From positions 62,001 to 126,000 of the forward strand of contig NZ_CANLBS010000018.1 of the NCBI RefSeq assembly GCF_947488945.1: a stretch of DNA of 64,000 bases. The letters are read 5' to 3'. Made by a program: the position numbers and the translations under genes. Below are positions 25,508 to 33,491 of this stretch, in pieces (positions within the stretch are counted from its first letter, which is position 1; every line of letters starts with the position of its first letter). Source of the stretch: an uncultured Streptomyces sp. (GTDB lineage: Bacteria > Actinomycetota > Actinomycetes > Streptomycetales > Streptomycetaceae). The notes beneath the pieces were generated by a model that was not told where the DNA came from, searched no databases, and saw only the letters and a program-made list of their open reading frames with translations.

Positions 25508-28141
25508 TCACAGCCGGGGGTCGACCGGCTCCGACTCCAGGGCGAGCACCGCGAAGACCGCCTCGTGGACCCGCCACAGCGGCTCCCCGTCGGCCAGCCG
25601 GTCCAGCGCCTCCAGACCGAGCGCGTACTCCCGCAGCGCCAGCGAGCGCTTGTGGCCGAGGAACCGGGACCGCAGCCGCTCCAGGTTGTCCGGGCGGGTG
25701 TACTCGGGGCCGTAGACGATCCGCAGGTACTCCCGGCCGCGCACCTTGATGCCGGGCTGCACCAGCCGGGACGCGCCGTCGCGGACCAGGGCGTCCACCG
25801 GCTTGACGACCATGCCCTCGCCGCCGCGCCGGGTCATCTCCAGCCACCACTCGGTGCCGGCCCCGACGGAAGCCTCGTCGCCGGTGTCGACGACGAGCCG
25901 GCGGGTCTCCTGCACCAGCCCGGTCGGGTCGTGCTCGACCAGCCGGTCGAGCCAGGCGAGCTGCCGGTCGTGCGGGACGGACGCGAGGGAACGGCCCCGC
26001 ACGGCGAGCACCTGGAACGGCGCGAACCGCACCCCGTCCAGCCCCTCGGTGCTCCAGCAGTAACGCCGGTACGCCTCGGTGAACGCCGCCGCGTCCTCGG
26101 CCCGGCCCCGCTGCCGTCCGGCGAGCGCGGCCACGTCGGCGCCGCGCGCCGCGGCGGCGTCCAGGGCCGCGAGGGCGGGCGGGAACACCGCCCCCGACGC
26201 GGCGCCGACCGCGGCGTACTGGGCACGCAGCAGGCCGGACGCCTTCAGCGACCACGGCAGCAACTCGGCGTCGAGCAGCACCCAGTCGGTGTCCCACTCC
26301 TCCCAGAGCCCGGCCGCCGTGACGGCCGTACGGAGCCTGCCGAGGACCACCTCGGTGAACGCCGGGTCGTCGAAGAACGGCCGGCCGGTACGGGTGTGCA
26401 GGGCCCCGGTCGGAGCCGGCCCGCGGTTCGACCCTCCCGCACCGTTCCCGGCCGCGGCCCCGGCTTCGGCCCCGGCGCCGCCGACGCCGACGCCGAAGCG
26501 CTCGCGCGCGGCCTCCGCGTCGCGGCAGACCAGGGCCACGGCGCGCGAGCCCATGTGCTTCTCCTCGCACACGACGTGCGTCACACCGTCGGCCCGGTAC
26601 TGCGCGAAGGCCTCCGCCGGGTGCTCCAGGAACCCCTCCTCGTGCGAGGTGGCGGTAGGGGCCATGGTCGGCGGCAGGTACGCCAGCAGCCGGGGGTCGA
26701 CCGCGAACCGGCTCATCACTTCGAGCGCCGCCGCCGCGTTCTCCTCCCGGACCGCGACGCGGCCCAGGTGCCGGGTCTCCACGATCCGGCGGCCGGCCAC
26801 GTCCGCGAGGTCGAGCGGCCTGCCCTCCCGGCCGCCGGGGGCCGCGGACTCCAACGGCTTGGCCGGCTCGTACCAGACGCGCTCGGCGGGCACGTCCACC
26901 AACTCGCGCTCCGGCCAGCGCAGCGCGGTCATCTTCCCGCCGAACACCGCGCCGGTGTCCAGGCAGATGGTGTTGTTGATCCACGAGGTGGTGGGCACGG
27001 GCGTGTGGCCGTAGACGACGGTGGCCCGGCCGCGGTAATCCTCCGCCCACGGATAGCGGACCGGCAGACCGAACTCGTCGGTCTCGCCGGTGGTGTCCCC
27101 GTACAGCGCGTGCGAACGGACCCGGCCGGACGTGCGGCCGTGGTACTTCTCGGGCAGCCCGGCGTGGCAGACGACCAGCTTGCCGTCGTCGAGGACGTAG
27201 TGGCTGACCAGCCCGTCGATGAACTCGGCCACCCGCGCGCGGAAGTCGGGGTCCTTCGCGCCCTCCCGTTCCAGCTGCTCGACGGTCTCGGCCAGTCCGT
27301 GGGTGTGCTGGACGTTGCGGCCCTTGAGGTAACGGCCCAGCTTGTTCTCGTGGTTGCCCGGCACGCAGAGCGCGTCGCCGGAGGCCACCATCGACATCAC
27401 GCGGCGCAGCACGCCGGGGCTGTCCGGCCCCCGGTCCACCAGGTCGCCGACGAACACCGCGGTGCGGCCCCCGGGGTGGGAGCCGTCCACGTAGCCGAGC
27501 TTGGCGAGCAGCGTCTCCAGCTCACCGCTGCAGCCGTGGACGTCGCCCACGATGTCGAACGGCCCGGTGAGGTGGCGCAGGTCGTTGTACCGGCGCTCGC
27601 GCACCACTTCGGCCTGCTCGGCCTCCTCCTCGGAGCGGAGCACGTGCACCTTGCGGAACCCCTCGCGCTCCAGGCCGCGCAGCGAACGCCGCAGCTCGCG
27701 CCGGTGGCGCTGGACCACGTGGCGGGGCATCGACGCCCGGTCGGGCCGGGTGGCGTTGCGCGCGAGGCACACCTCCTCGGGCAGGTCGAGCACGATGGCG
27801 ATGGGCAGCACGTCGTGCTCCCTGGCCAGCCGCACCAGCTGCTTGCGGCTCTCGGACTGCACGCTGGTGGCGTCCACCACGGTCAGGCGGCCGGCCGCGA
27901 GCCGCTTGCCGGCGATGTAGTGCAGCACGTCGAAGGCGTCGCCGCTGGCGCTCTGGTCGTTCTCGTCGTCGGCGACCAGGCCCCGGCAGAAGTCCGAGGA
28001 GACGATCTCGGTGGGCTTGAAGTGCCTGCGCGCGAACGTCGACTTCCCGGACCCGCTGGCGCCGATCAGCACCACGAGGGAGAGGTCGGTGACGGGCAGC
28101 GTGCGAGGGTGGGCGGTGGTGGCGGTGTCAGTGGTGGTCAT
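25508..28141 (-). CDS. pnkp: Polynucleotide kinase-phosphatase-ligase (RNA repair)
   Basis: 877 residues, the size of three-domain bacterial Pnkp. Kinase: P-loop GASGSGKST at residues 27-35. Phosphatase: metallophosphoesterase motifs DVHG, GDLVDRG, GNHEN and 'YGHTPVP'. Ligase/adenylyltransferase: 'EEKHMGSRAVA' with the nucleotidyl Lys at 528. It heals broken RNA ends (5' phosphorylation, removal of 2',3'-cyclic phosphate) and seals them with help of Hen1. The ATG overlaps the hen1 stop by four bases. An Ala/Gly-rich stretch after residue 545 is an insertion in the ligase domain. Confidence 0.95.
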   Translation of the reverse strand: MTTTDTATTAHPRTLPVTDLSLVVLIGASGSGKSTFARRHFKPTEIVSSDFCRGLVADDENDQSASGDAFDVLHYIAGKRLAAGRLTVVDATSVQSESRKQLVRLAREHDVLPIAIVLDLPEEVCLARNATRPDRASMPRHVVQRHRRELRRSLRGLEREGFRKVHVLRSEEEAEQAEVVRERRYNDLRHLTGPFDIVGDVHGCSGELETLLAKLGYVDGSHPGGRTAVFVGDLVDRGPDSPGVLRRVMSMVASGDALCVPGNHENKLGRYLKGRNVQHTHGLAETVEQLEREGAKDPDFRARVAEFIDGLVSHYVLDDGKLVVCHAGLPEKYHGRTSGRVRSHALYGDTTGETDEFGLPVRYPWAEDYRGRATVVYGHTPVPTTSWINNTICLDTGAVFGGKMTALRWPERELVDVPAERVWYEPAKPLESAAPGGREGRPLDLADVAGRRIVETRHLGRVAVREENAAAALEVMSRFAVDPRLLAYLPPTMAPTATSHEEGFLEHPAEAFAQYRADGVTHVVCEEKHMGSRAVALVCRDAEAARERFGVGVGGAGAEAGAAAGNGAGGSNRGPAPTGALHTRTGRPFFDDPAFTEVVLGRLRTAVTAAGLWEEWDTDWVLLDAELLPWSLKASGLLRAQYAAVGAASGAVFPPALAALDAAAARGADVAALAGRQRGRAEDAAAFTEAYRRYCWSTEGLDGVRFAPFQVLAVRGRSLASVPHDRQLAWLDRLVEHDPTGLVQETRRLVVDTGDEASVGAGTEWWLEMTRRGGEGMVVKPVDALVRDGASRLVQPGIKVRGREYLRIVYGPEYTRPDNLERLRSRFLGHKRSLALREYALGLEALDRLADGEPLWRVHEAVFAVLALESEPVDPRL

Positions 28142-29778
28142 GCGGCCTTCGCCTCCTTCTTCTTCTCGTGCGTCCGGTGCGCCTGGTGCGCCTCGTGCGT
28201 CTGGTGGGGGTCCGGGACGTCGCGGGCGGCACCGGCCTCGCGGGCGTCACGGTTCCGGTCCCGGTCGGTGCGGTCCCGGTCGGGGCGGTCCTGGTCGGTG
28301 CGGTCCTGGTCGGGGCGGTCCCGGTCGGGGCGGTCCTGGTCGGTGCGGGTGAAGACGGCCATCTGGGTGGGCGGTCCGACCTCCGGGTCCTCGGGGCCGA
28401 CCGGTGTCAGGGTGACCGTGTAGCCGTACCGACCGGCCACCTCGTCGGCCCAGGTGCGGAACTCCTCCCGGGTCCACTCGAAGCGGTGGTCGCCGTGCCG
28501 GACGTGCCCCGCGGGCAGGGTCTCCCAGCGGACGTTGTACTCGACGTTCGGCGTGGTCACCAGGACCGTCCGGGGCCTCGCGGAACCGAACACCGCGTAC
28601 TCCAGGGCCGGCAGCCTCGGCAGGTCCAGGTGCTCGATCACCTCGCTGAGCACTGCGGCGTCGTACCCCCGCAGCCCCTTGTCGGTGTACGTGAGCGAGC
28701 CCTGCCGCAACGTGACCCGGGCGGCCTGCCGCTCCCCGAGCCGGTCCAGCTTGAGCCGGCGCGCGGCGAGGGTGAGCGCCCGCATCGACACGTCGACCCC
28801 GGTGATCGCGGTGAACCGCACGTCCTTCATCAGGGCCTGCACCAACTGGCCCTGGCCGCAGCCGAGGTCGAGCACCCGGGCCGCGCCCGCGGCGTGCAGG
28901 GCGTCCAGGATCGCGGTGCGCCGCGCCACCGCGAGCGGCACCGGCCGCTCCTCGGTGTCGGCGGTCTCGTCGACCGCGTTGTCGACGCTCTCCACCTCCA
29001 GGTCGTCGGACTCGGCGAGCCGGACCAGTTCCAGCGCCTGCTCGGCCTGGCGGGTCAGCCCCCACCGGCGCGAGAGGTACCGGCTGGTGATCAGCTTGTG
29101 CTCGGGATGGACGGCAAGCCAGCCCTCTCCGGCCCGCAGCAGTTTGTCCACCTCGTCGGGCGCGACCCAGTAGTGCTTCGCGTCGTCGAGCACCGGCAGC
29201 AGCACGTAGAGCTGCCGCAGCGCGTCCGCGAGCCGCAACTCGCCCTCCAGCACCAGCCGTACGTAACGCGAGTCGCCCCACTCCGGGAAGCTCTCGTCCA
29301 GCGGCACGGGCAGCGCCTCGACCGTCGACCAGCCCAGCGGCGCGAACAGCTTCCGCACCAGCTCGGCCCCGCCCTTGGCGGGCAGCGCCGGCACCTCGAT
29401 CCGCAGCGGGAGCCGCTCCTCCACCCGGTCCGGCAGCGCGCGGCACACCCCCTTGAGGGCGGACTTGAAGACCGTCGTCATGGCGACCGACATCAACGAC
29501 GAGGCCGCGTACGGCCGGTCGTTGACGTACTGCGCGAGGGCCGCGTCGGGCGCGCCGCCGCGCCCCTTGCCCTTGCCGCGCCGCACCAACGCCACCGGAT
29601 CCACTTCCAGGAGCAGGGCGGCGGTGCAGCGGTCGGCGGACGCCTCGGGGTAGAAGACGTGCGCGGTCCCGTGCGAGGTGGAGAACGACTGCGCCTTGTC
29701 GGGATGCTTGTGCAGCAGGAATCCGAGATCGGTCGCGGGTCGGTCCGGGGCGCCGGTGGTGCTGATCGTCAGGAACAC
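28138..29778 (-). CDS. hen1: 3'-terminal RNA ribose 2'-O-methyltransferase Hen1
   Basis: 546 residues. The N-terminal half (about 1-240) is the Hen1-N domain known to stimulate the Pnkp ligase. The C-terminal half is a SAM methyltransferase with 'VLDLGCGQGQLV' and the metal-binding 'SEVIEHL' plus a distal His in 'GHVRHGDHRFEWT'. It marks the repair junction by 2'-O-methylation. After the domain (about residue 475 on) follows an unusual Asp/Arg-rich repeat tail and a His/Lys-rich end. The start is GTG 29778, where the family sequence 'FLTISTTG' begins; the ribosome site is weak. Confidence 0.93.
   Translation of the reverse strand: MFLTISTTGAPDRPATDLGFLLHKHPDKAQSFSTSHGTAHVFYPEASADRCTAALLLEVDPVALVRRGKGKGRGGAPDAALAQYVNDRPYAASSLMSVAMTTVFKSALKGVCRALPDRVEERLPLRIEVPALPAKGGAELVRKLFAPLGWSTVEALPVPLDESFPEWGDSRYVRLVLEGELRLADALRQLYVLLPVLDDAKHYWVAPDEVDKLLRAGEGWLAVHPEHKLITSRYLSRRWGLTRQAEQALELVRLAESDDLEVESVDNAVDETADTEERPVPLAVARRTAILDALHAAGAARVLDLGCGQGQLVQALMKDVRFTAITGVDVSMRALTLAARRLKLDRLGERQAARVTLRQGSLTYTDKGLRGYDAAVLSEVIEHLDLPRLPALEYAVFGSARPRTVLVTTPNVEYNVRWETLPAGHVRHGDHRFEWTREEFRTWADEVAGRYGYTVTLTPVGPEDPEVGPPTQMAVFTRTDQDRPDRDRPDQDRTDQDRPDRDRTDRDRNRDAREAGAARDVPDPHQTHEAHQAHRTHEKKKEAKAA
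28259..28348 (-). repeat. 15-base tandem repeat coding for a D-R/Q-D-R tail of Hen1
   Basis: About six in-frame 15-base units ('cggtcctggtcggtg' and variants on the plus strand) encode alternating Asp and Arg with Pro, Gln or Thr. Zwitterionic, probably disordered, possibly RNA- or Pnkp-interacting (inference). Confidence 0.85.
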
Positions 29779-30043
29779 CCGTCCGAGTATGGTGCGCGCG
29801 TCCCGTCCCCACCAGGCATTTTCCCGGCCCGCTCGCCCCTTCTCGCCGGGGCCCGACCGGCCCCGTGCCCGCCCTGGGCCACACTCGTCCGGCAGCGGCG
29901 ACACGGCCCCCCGCCGCCTGCCTCGCCTCCCCGCAATCCACCCCCGCCGTCTGCCTCCTCCGCACGCAGCGCCCCGCCGCGTGCGCACCTTCCCCAAGGC
30001 CCGTCCCAGGCCGCCCCTGGCACCACCCGCCTCCCGGGCGCCC

Positions 30044-31063
30044 TCACCGCCCCGGTGCCGGCCCCGACGGCGGGTGTCGCTCCGCGAGGGCTTCGACGAG
30101 CGCGGCGATCTCCGCGGGGCCGACCCGGCAGCATCCGCCCACCAGCCGGGCGCCGGCCCGCGTCCAGGCCACCGCGCGCCCGGCCGCGAAAGTCGGCTCC
30201 CCCGCCCAGCCGCGCGCCGCCGCGTCCCACCGCTCACCGCTGTTGGGGTAGGCGACGACCGGCTTCCCGGTCGTCTCCGCCGCGGTCCGCACCGCCGCCT
30301 CCATCTCGTCCGGGTCGCAGCAGTTGACGCCGACAGCCACCACCTGGTCGTTCCCCGCCGCGAGGGCGAACGCCTCCGCCAGCGACTGCCCCGCCCTCGT
30401 CCGGCCGCCCGCGACGCTGTACGACAGCCACACCGGTAGGCCGAACTCCCCCGCCACCTCCAGCAACGCCCGCGCCTCGTCCGTGTCCGGCACCGTCTCC
30501 AGCGCGAGGACGTCGGGCTCCGCCCGCGCGTAGGCGGCCATCCGGGGGCGGTGGAAGCGGGCCAGTTCCGCCACCGTGAGGCCGTAGCGCCCCCGGTACT
30601 CGCTGCCGTTGGCCAGCATCGCCCCGTACGGGCCGACGGACGCGGCCACCCAGGTCTGCCGGTCCGGGGCCCCGGCGGCGGCCCGGCGCGCCAGCTCCAC
30701 GCTCCGCACCAGGAGTTCGCCGGTGGCGGCCGGGCCGATGCCGCGCCGGGCGAACCCCTCGGCGGTCGCCTGGTATCCGGCGGTGATGAGCACCTGCGCG
30801 CCGGCCCGCACATAGGCGGCGTGGGCTGCCTCGATCTGCTCGGGGGCGTCGAGCAGCAGTCGCGCCGACCAGAGCGCGTCCGACAGGTCGCAGCCCTGGG
30901 CCTCCAGTTGGTTGGAGAGTCCTCCGTCGAGGACCACGGGCCCGGCCTCCAGCGCCGCTCCGAGGGAACGGGAGGGCGACGCCCCGGCGTCAGGCCCGTC
31001 CCGTCCGGACGCGCCGGCCCCGCGGCCGGGGCCGGCCTGGCCGCCCGGCGTCGTGGTGGGCAT
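30044..31063 (-). CDS. mmuM: Homocysteine S-methyltransferase
   Basis: 339 residues. After a Gly/Pro-rich leader of about 35 residues comes the betaine/cobalamin-type barrel: 'VVLDGGLSNQLEAQGCDL', 'GYQATAEGFARRG' and the zinc-binding cysteines in 'GVNCC' and 'VGGCCRVGP'. It transfers a methyl group from S-methylmethionine or SAM to homocysteine, making methionine. The pnkp-hen1 pair lies downstream on the same strand but 265 bases away, so I see no functional link. ATG 31063 with GAGG upstream; a later start that trims the leader is possible. Confidence 0.9.
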   Translation of the reverse strand: MPTTTPGGQAGPGRGAGASGRDGPDAGASPSRSLGAALEAGPVVLDGGLSNQLEAQGCDLSDALWSARLLLDAPEQIEAAHAAYVRAGAQVLITAGYQATAEGFARRGIGPAATGELLVRSVELARRAAAGAPDRQTWVAASVGPYGAMLANGSEYRGRYGLTVAELARFHRPRMAAYARAEPDVLALETVPDTDEARALLEVAGEFGLPVWLSYSVAGGRTRAGQSLAEAFALAAGNDQVVAVGVNCCDPDEMEAAVRTAAETTGKPVVAYPNSGERWDAAARGWAGEPTFAAGRAVAWTRAGARLVGGCCRVGPAEIAALVEALAERHPPSGPAPGR

Positions 31064-31108
31064 GGTCCTCAGGCTCCTTCCGGCGGGCGCGTCGGCAGGG
31101 TCACGGCC

Positions 31109-32038
31109 TCACTCTCGGCCGAGCTGCGTCTGGACCTGCGAGGAGATCAGCTCCAGGTGGTCCAGGTCGTCGAGGTCGAGGATCTGGAGGTAGATCCGGG
31201 AGGAGCCGATGGCCGCGTACTGGCCGATCTTGTCCACCACCTCGGCCGGCGAACCGGCGAGGCCGTTGGCCTTGAGCTCTTCCGGCTCGCGCCCGATCGC
31301 CGCCGCCCGGCGGGCGACCTCCGCGTCGTCCTTGCCGACGCAGACGACCAGCGCGTTGGAGTAGACGAGGTCGTCCGGCGCCCGTCCGGCCGCCTTCGCC
31401 GCCTCCCGGACCCGGCCGAACTGCTTCTCACTGTCCGCCAGCGAGGCGAACGGGATGTTGAACTCGTCGGCGTACCGGGCGGCCAGCCGGGGCGTACGGG
31501 TCGCGCCGTGGCCGCCGACCAGGATCGGGATCTTGCGCTGCGCGGGCTTGGGCAGGGCCGGCGAGTCCTTCAACTGGTAGTAGGTGCCGTCGTAGTCGAA
31601 GGTCTTGCCGGGCTCGGTGGACCAGAGGCCGGTGACGATGGCGAGCTGCTCCTCCAGCCGGCCGAACTTCTCCTTCGGGAACGGGATGCCGTAGGCGGTG
31701 TGCTCCTCCTCGAACCAACCTGCCCCGAGACCGAGTTCGACCCGGCCTCCGGACATCTGGTCCACCTGGGCGACCTGGATGGCCAGCACGCCGGGGAGAC
31801 GGAAGGTGCCCGCCGTCATCAGCGTGCCGAGGCGGATGCGCCGGGTCTCGCGCGCCAGGCCGGCGAGGGTGATCCAGGCGTCGGTGGGGCCGGGCAGCCC
31901 GTCGCCGGCGCCCATTTTCAGGTAGTGGTCCGAGCGGTAGAAGGCGTCGAAGCCGAGGTCCTCGGTGGCCTTGGCGACCGTGAGCAGGGTGTCGTAGCTC
32001 GCCCCTTGCTGGGGCTCGGTGAAGATTCGAAGATCCAT
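31109..32038 (-). CDS. LLM-class F420-dependent oxidoreductase
   Basis: 309 residues with a luciferase-like TIM barrel. 'GFDAFYRSDHYLKMG', 'RLGTLMTAGTFRLPGVLA', 'GGRVELGLGAGWFEEEH' and 'PILVGGHGATRTPRLAARYADEFN' are typical of actinobacterial F420-dependent members. The substrate is unknown. ATG 32038 begins 'MDLRIFTEP' and has GGGGCAGG in front. It follows mmuM on the same strand with a 45-base gap, so the two may share a transcript. Confidence 0.9.
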   Translation of the reverse strand: MDLRIFTEPQQGASYDTLLTVAKATEDLGFDAFYRSDHYLKMGAGDGLPGPTDAWITLAGLARETRRIRLGTLMTAGTFRLPGVLAIQVAQVDQMSGGRVELGLGAGWFEEEHTAYGIPFPKEKFGRLEEQLAIVTGLWSTEPGKTFDYDGTYYQLKDSPALPKPAQRKIPILVGGHGATRTPRLAARYADEFNIPFASLADSEKQFGRVREAAKAAGRAPDDLVYSNALVVCVGKDDAEVARRAAAIGREPEELKANGLAGSPAEVVDKIGQYAAIGSSRIYLQILDLDDLDHLELISSQVQTQLGRE

Positions 32039-32266
32039 GCATCCATCCTGCCCCCTCCGGCACCCCGGACGCCGCACGGCCCGGACACGCGCTCCCGCGG
32101 CGCCCCACCGGAGCCTTCCCCCGGGCCACCGGAGCCCCGAGCCACCGGGCCACCTGCCCCCCGAACCACCCGTCCCCCCGGACCGCCGGACGGCGGTGCC
32201 CCACCGCGGCGCTTCCCCGCCCGGACGACCGCGCGACGCTCGGCCCCACCCCGGCGCACCCATGCC

Positions 32267-32758
32267 TTACCCCCGCAGTGCGCCGTACGGGCCGTCCCGC
32301 TCCCTCGCCCGGTCCCGTTCCTGGTCGGTGAGGCGCCTCAGCATCGTGTGGAGGTGGTCCACCGATTCGTCGGCCGCGTCTATCGCCTCTATGCACTGCC
32401 AGTACAGGGAGTCGTCCCCCGTCTCGCAGGCCACCGCGACCAGGGCGATGCCCACGTCGCCGAGGAGCAGGCCGAGCCCCGTCAGCGTCGACCGCACGTC
32501 GGCGACCTCCGTGAGCCGGGCGGCCCTGGCCCCTCCGGCGGGCACGGTCGGATGGTCCGGCCCCGCCCCGGCGGCCCCGCCGGTCTCACTGAGCCCACGT
32601 GCCTCGGCGCGCAACTCGGCGGGTCCGGCGGCGGCCAGCCGGGCGCCCACGGCGGCCGCCAGCGTCTGGGCCTGCCAGACCTCGGCCATGACGTCGGGCG
32701 CACTCCGGCTCCCGGCGAGTGCCCGACGGCACATGTCGACAAGTCGTTCCGCTTCCAT
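32267..32758 (-). CDS. Protein of unknown function, actinobacterial
   Basis: 163 residues, mostly alpha-helical by composition (Ala/Leu/Glu rich), without signal peptide or membrane segment. Notable parts: N-terminal 'AERLVDMCRRALAGSRSAPDVMAEVWQAQ' region, a Gly/Pro-rich middle (residues 58-78) and a helical C-terminal half ending 'LRRLTDQERDRARERDG'. It may correspond to one of the Streptomyces DUF families; I cannot verify which. ATG 32758 follows GGGGGAAG. Two DnaA-box-like sites lie about 100 bases upstream. Confidence 0.75.
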   Translation of the reverse strand: MEAERLVDMCRRALAGSRSAPDVMAEVWQAQTLAAAVGARLAAAGPAELRAEARGLSETGGAAGAGPDHPTVPAGGARAARLTEVADVRSTLTGLGLLLGDVGIALVAVACETGDDSLYWQCIEAIDAADESVDHLHTMLRRLTDQERDRARERDGPYGALRG

Positions 32759-32849
32759 GGTCTTCCCCCGTCCGTACGAAACGCGCTCACCTCGTTCATT
32801 ACCCAGCGTGAGGTCGACAGCACCGAAAGACCAGAGGAATTCGGAAATC

Positions 32850-32876
32850 TGTGGATACCAGATCTCATGTGGATAA
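32850..32876. promoter_or_regulatory. Two DnaA-box-like 9-mers in direct repeat
   Basis: TGTGGATAC (32850-32858) and TGTGGATAA (32868-32876) have the same orientation and lie 18 bases apart. The second matches the general bacterial DnaA box TTATCCACA exactly on the other strand. They stand in a locally A/T-richer gap upstream of the 32758 gene and may bind DnaA as regulator (inference). Confidence 0.5.
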
Positions 32877-32880
32877 CTCG

Positions 32881-32898
32881 ATCACTCCGAAGAGTGAT
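32881..32898. terminator. Hairpin ATCACTC-cgaa-GAGTGAT
   Basis: Perfect 7-base stem with a 4-base loop, about 100 bases downstream of the MazG-like gene (minus strand). It may end that transcript or be an operator next to the DnaA-box-like pair. Confidence 0.4.
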
Positions 32899-32999
32899 GC
32901 CCAGGGGTGGGAGAGCGGACTCCAAGGTCGGGCCGGACACGGGACCCCGGTCCGCCGCCCCGGACCGGCGGCCGGGCGGCTCCGGCGCACGCCGCCCGG

Positions 33000-33491
33000 C
33001 TACTCCCCCGGAGTCGCGCTCTCGCCCGCCGCGCCCCCGCCCGCGACCACCCCACCGCCTGCCCGGCCGCCGCCCGCACCCGTACCCCCGCCCGGCCGGC
33101 TGTCCCCGCCCACACCCGTATCCGTACCGCCCGCGCCGTCCGTACGCCCCCCGCCCCCGGCCCCCGGCACGGGGAAGCGCGACTCGTTCCGCTCGATCTT
33201 GGCGGCCAGCGCCGCCGCGGGGTCCACGCCCAGCACCGTGCAGAGCTGGAGGAGATAGGCGAGCACATCGGCGATCTCGTCCTCGACGCGGTGCGCCGAG
33301 CCCGGGTCGTCCATCACCCGTGCCGACTGTTCCGGCGTCAGCCACTGGAAGATCTCCAGCAGTTCGGACGCCTCGACGCTGAGCGCCGCCACCAGGTTCT
33401 TCGGGGTGTGGTATTGCTCCCAGTCGCGCGCCGCCGCGAACGCGGTCAGCCGACGGCCGAGTTCGGTCAGATCGATGTCGTCCACGGTCAC
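33000..33491 (-). CDS. MazG-like nucleotide pyrophosphohydrolase
   Basis: 163 residues. The N-terminal 110 residues are an all-alpha NTP pyrophosphatase of the DCTPP1/RS21-C6 type: 'WEQYHTPKNLVAALSVEASELLEIFQW' then 'EDEIADVLAYLLQL', giving the ExxE and ExxD metal motifs. It should hydrolyse dNTPs (dCTP or modified forms in relatives) to monophosphate and PPi. The last 50 residues are a Gly-rich low-complexity tail. GTG 33491 overlaps the stop of the upstream ATPase gene by four bases, so the two are translationally coupled. Confidence 0.88.
   Translation of the reverse strand: MTVDDIDLTELGRRLTAFAAARDWEQYHTPKNLVAALSVEASELLEIFQWLTPEQSARVMDDPGSAHRVEDEIADVLAYLLQLCTVLGVDPAAALAAKIERNESRFPVPGAGGGGRTDGAGGTDTGVGGDSRPGGGTGAGGGRAGGGVVAGGGAAGESATPGE

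Noticed and set aside
23528..28423. 1631-codon open frame opposite OTC, arcA, pnkp and hen1
   Set aside because: Spans four well-recognised genes on the other strand and shows no domain; a composition artefact.
30044..31063. mmuM as part of the RNA repair operon (methyl donor supply)
   Set aside because: 265 bases separate it from hen1 and the enzyme makes methionine generally; no overlap or shared signal.
32850..32876. Replication origin
   Set aside because: Only two DnaA-like boxes and no dnaA, dnaN or gyrase genes nearby; a Streptomyces oriC has many boxes.
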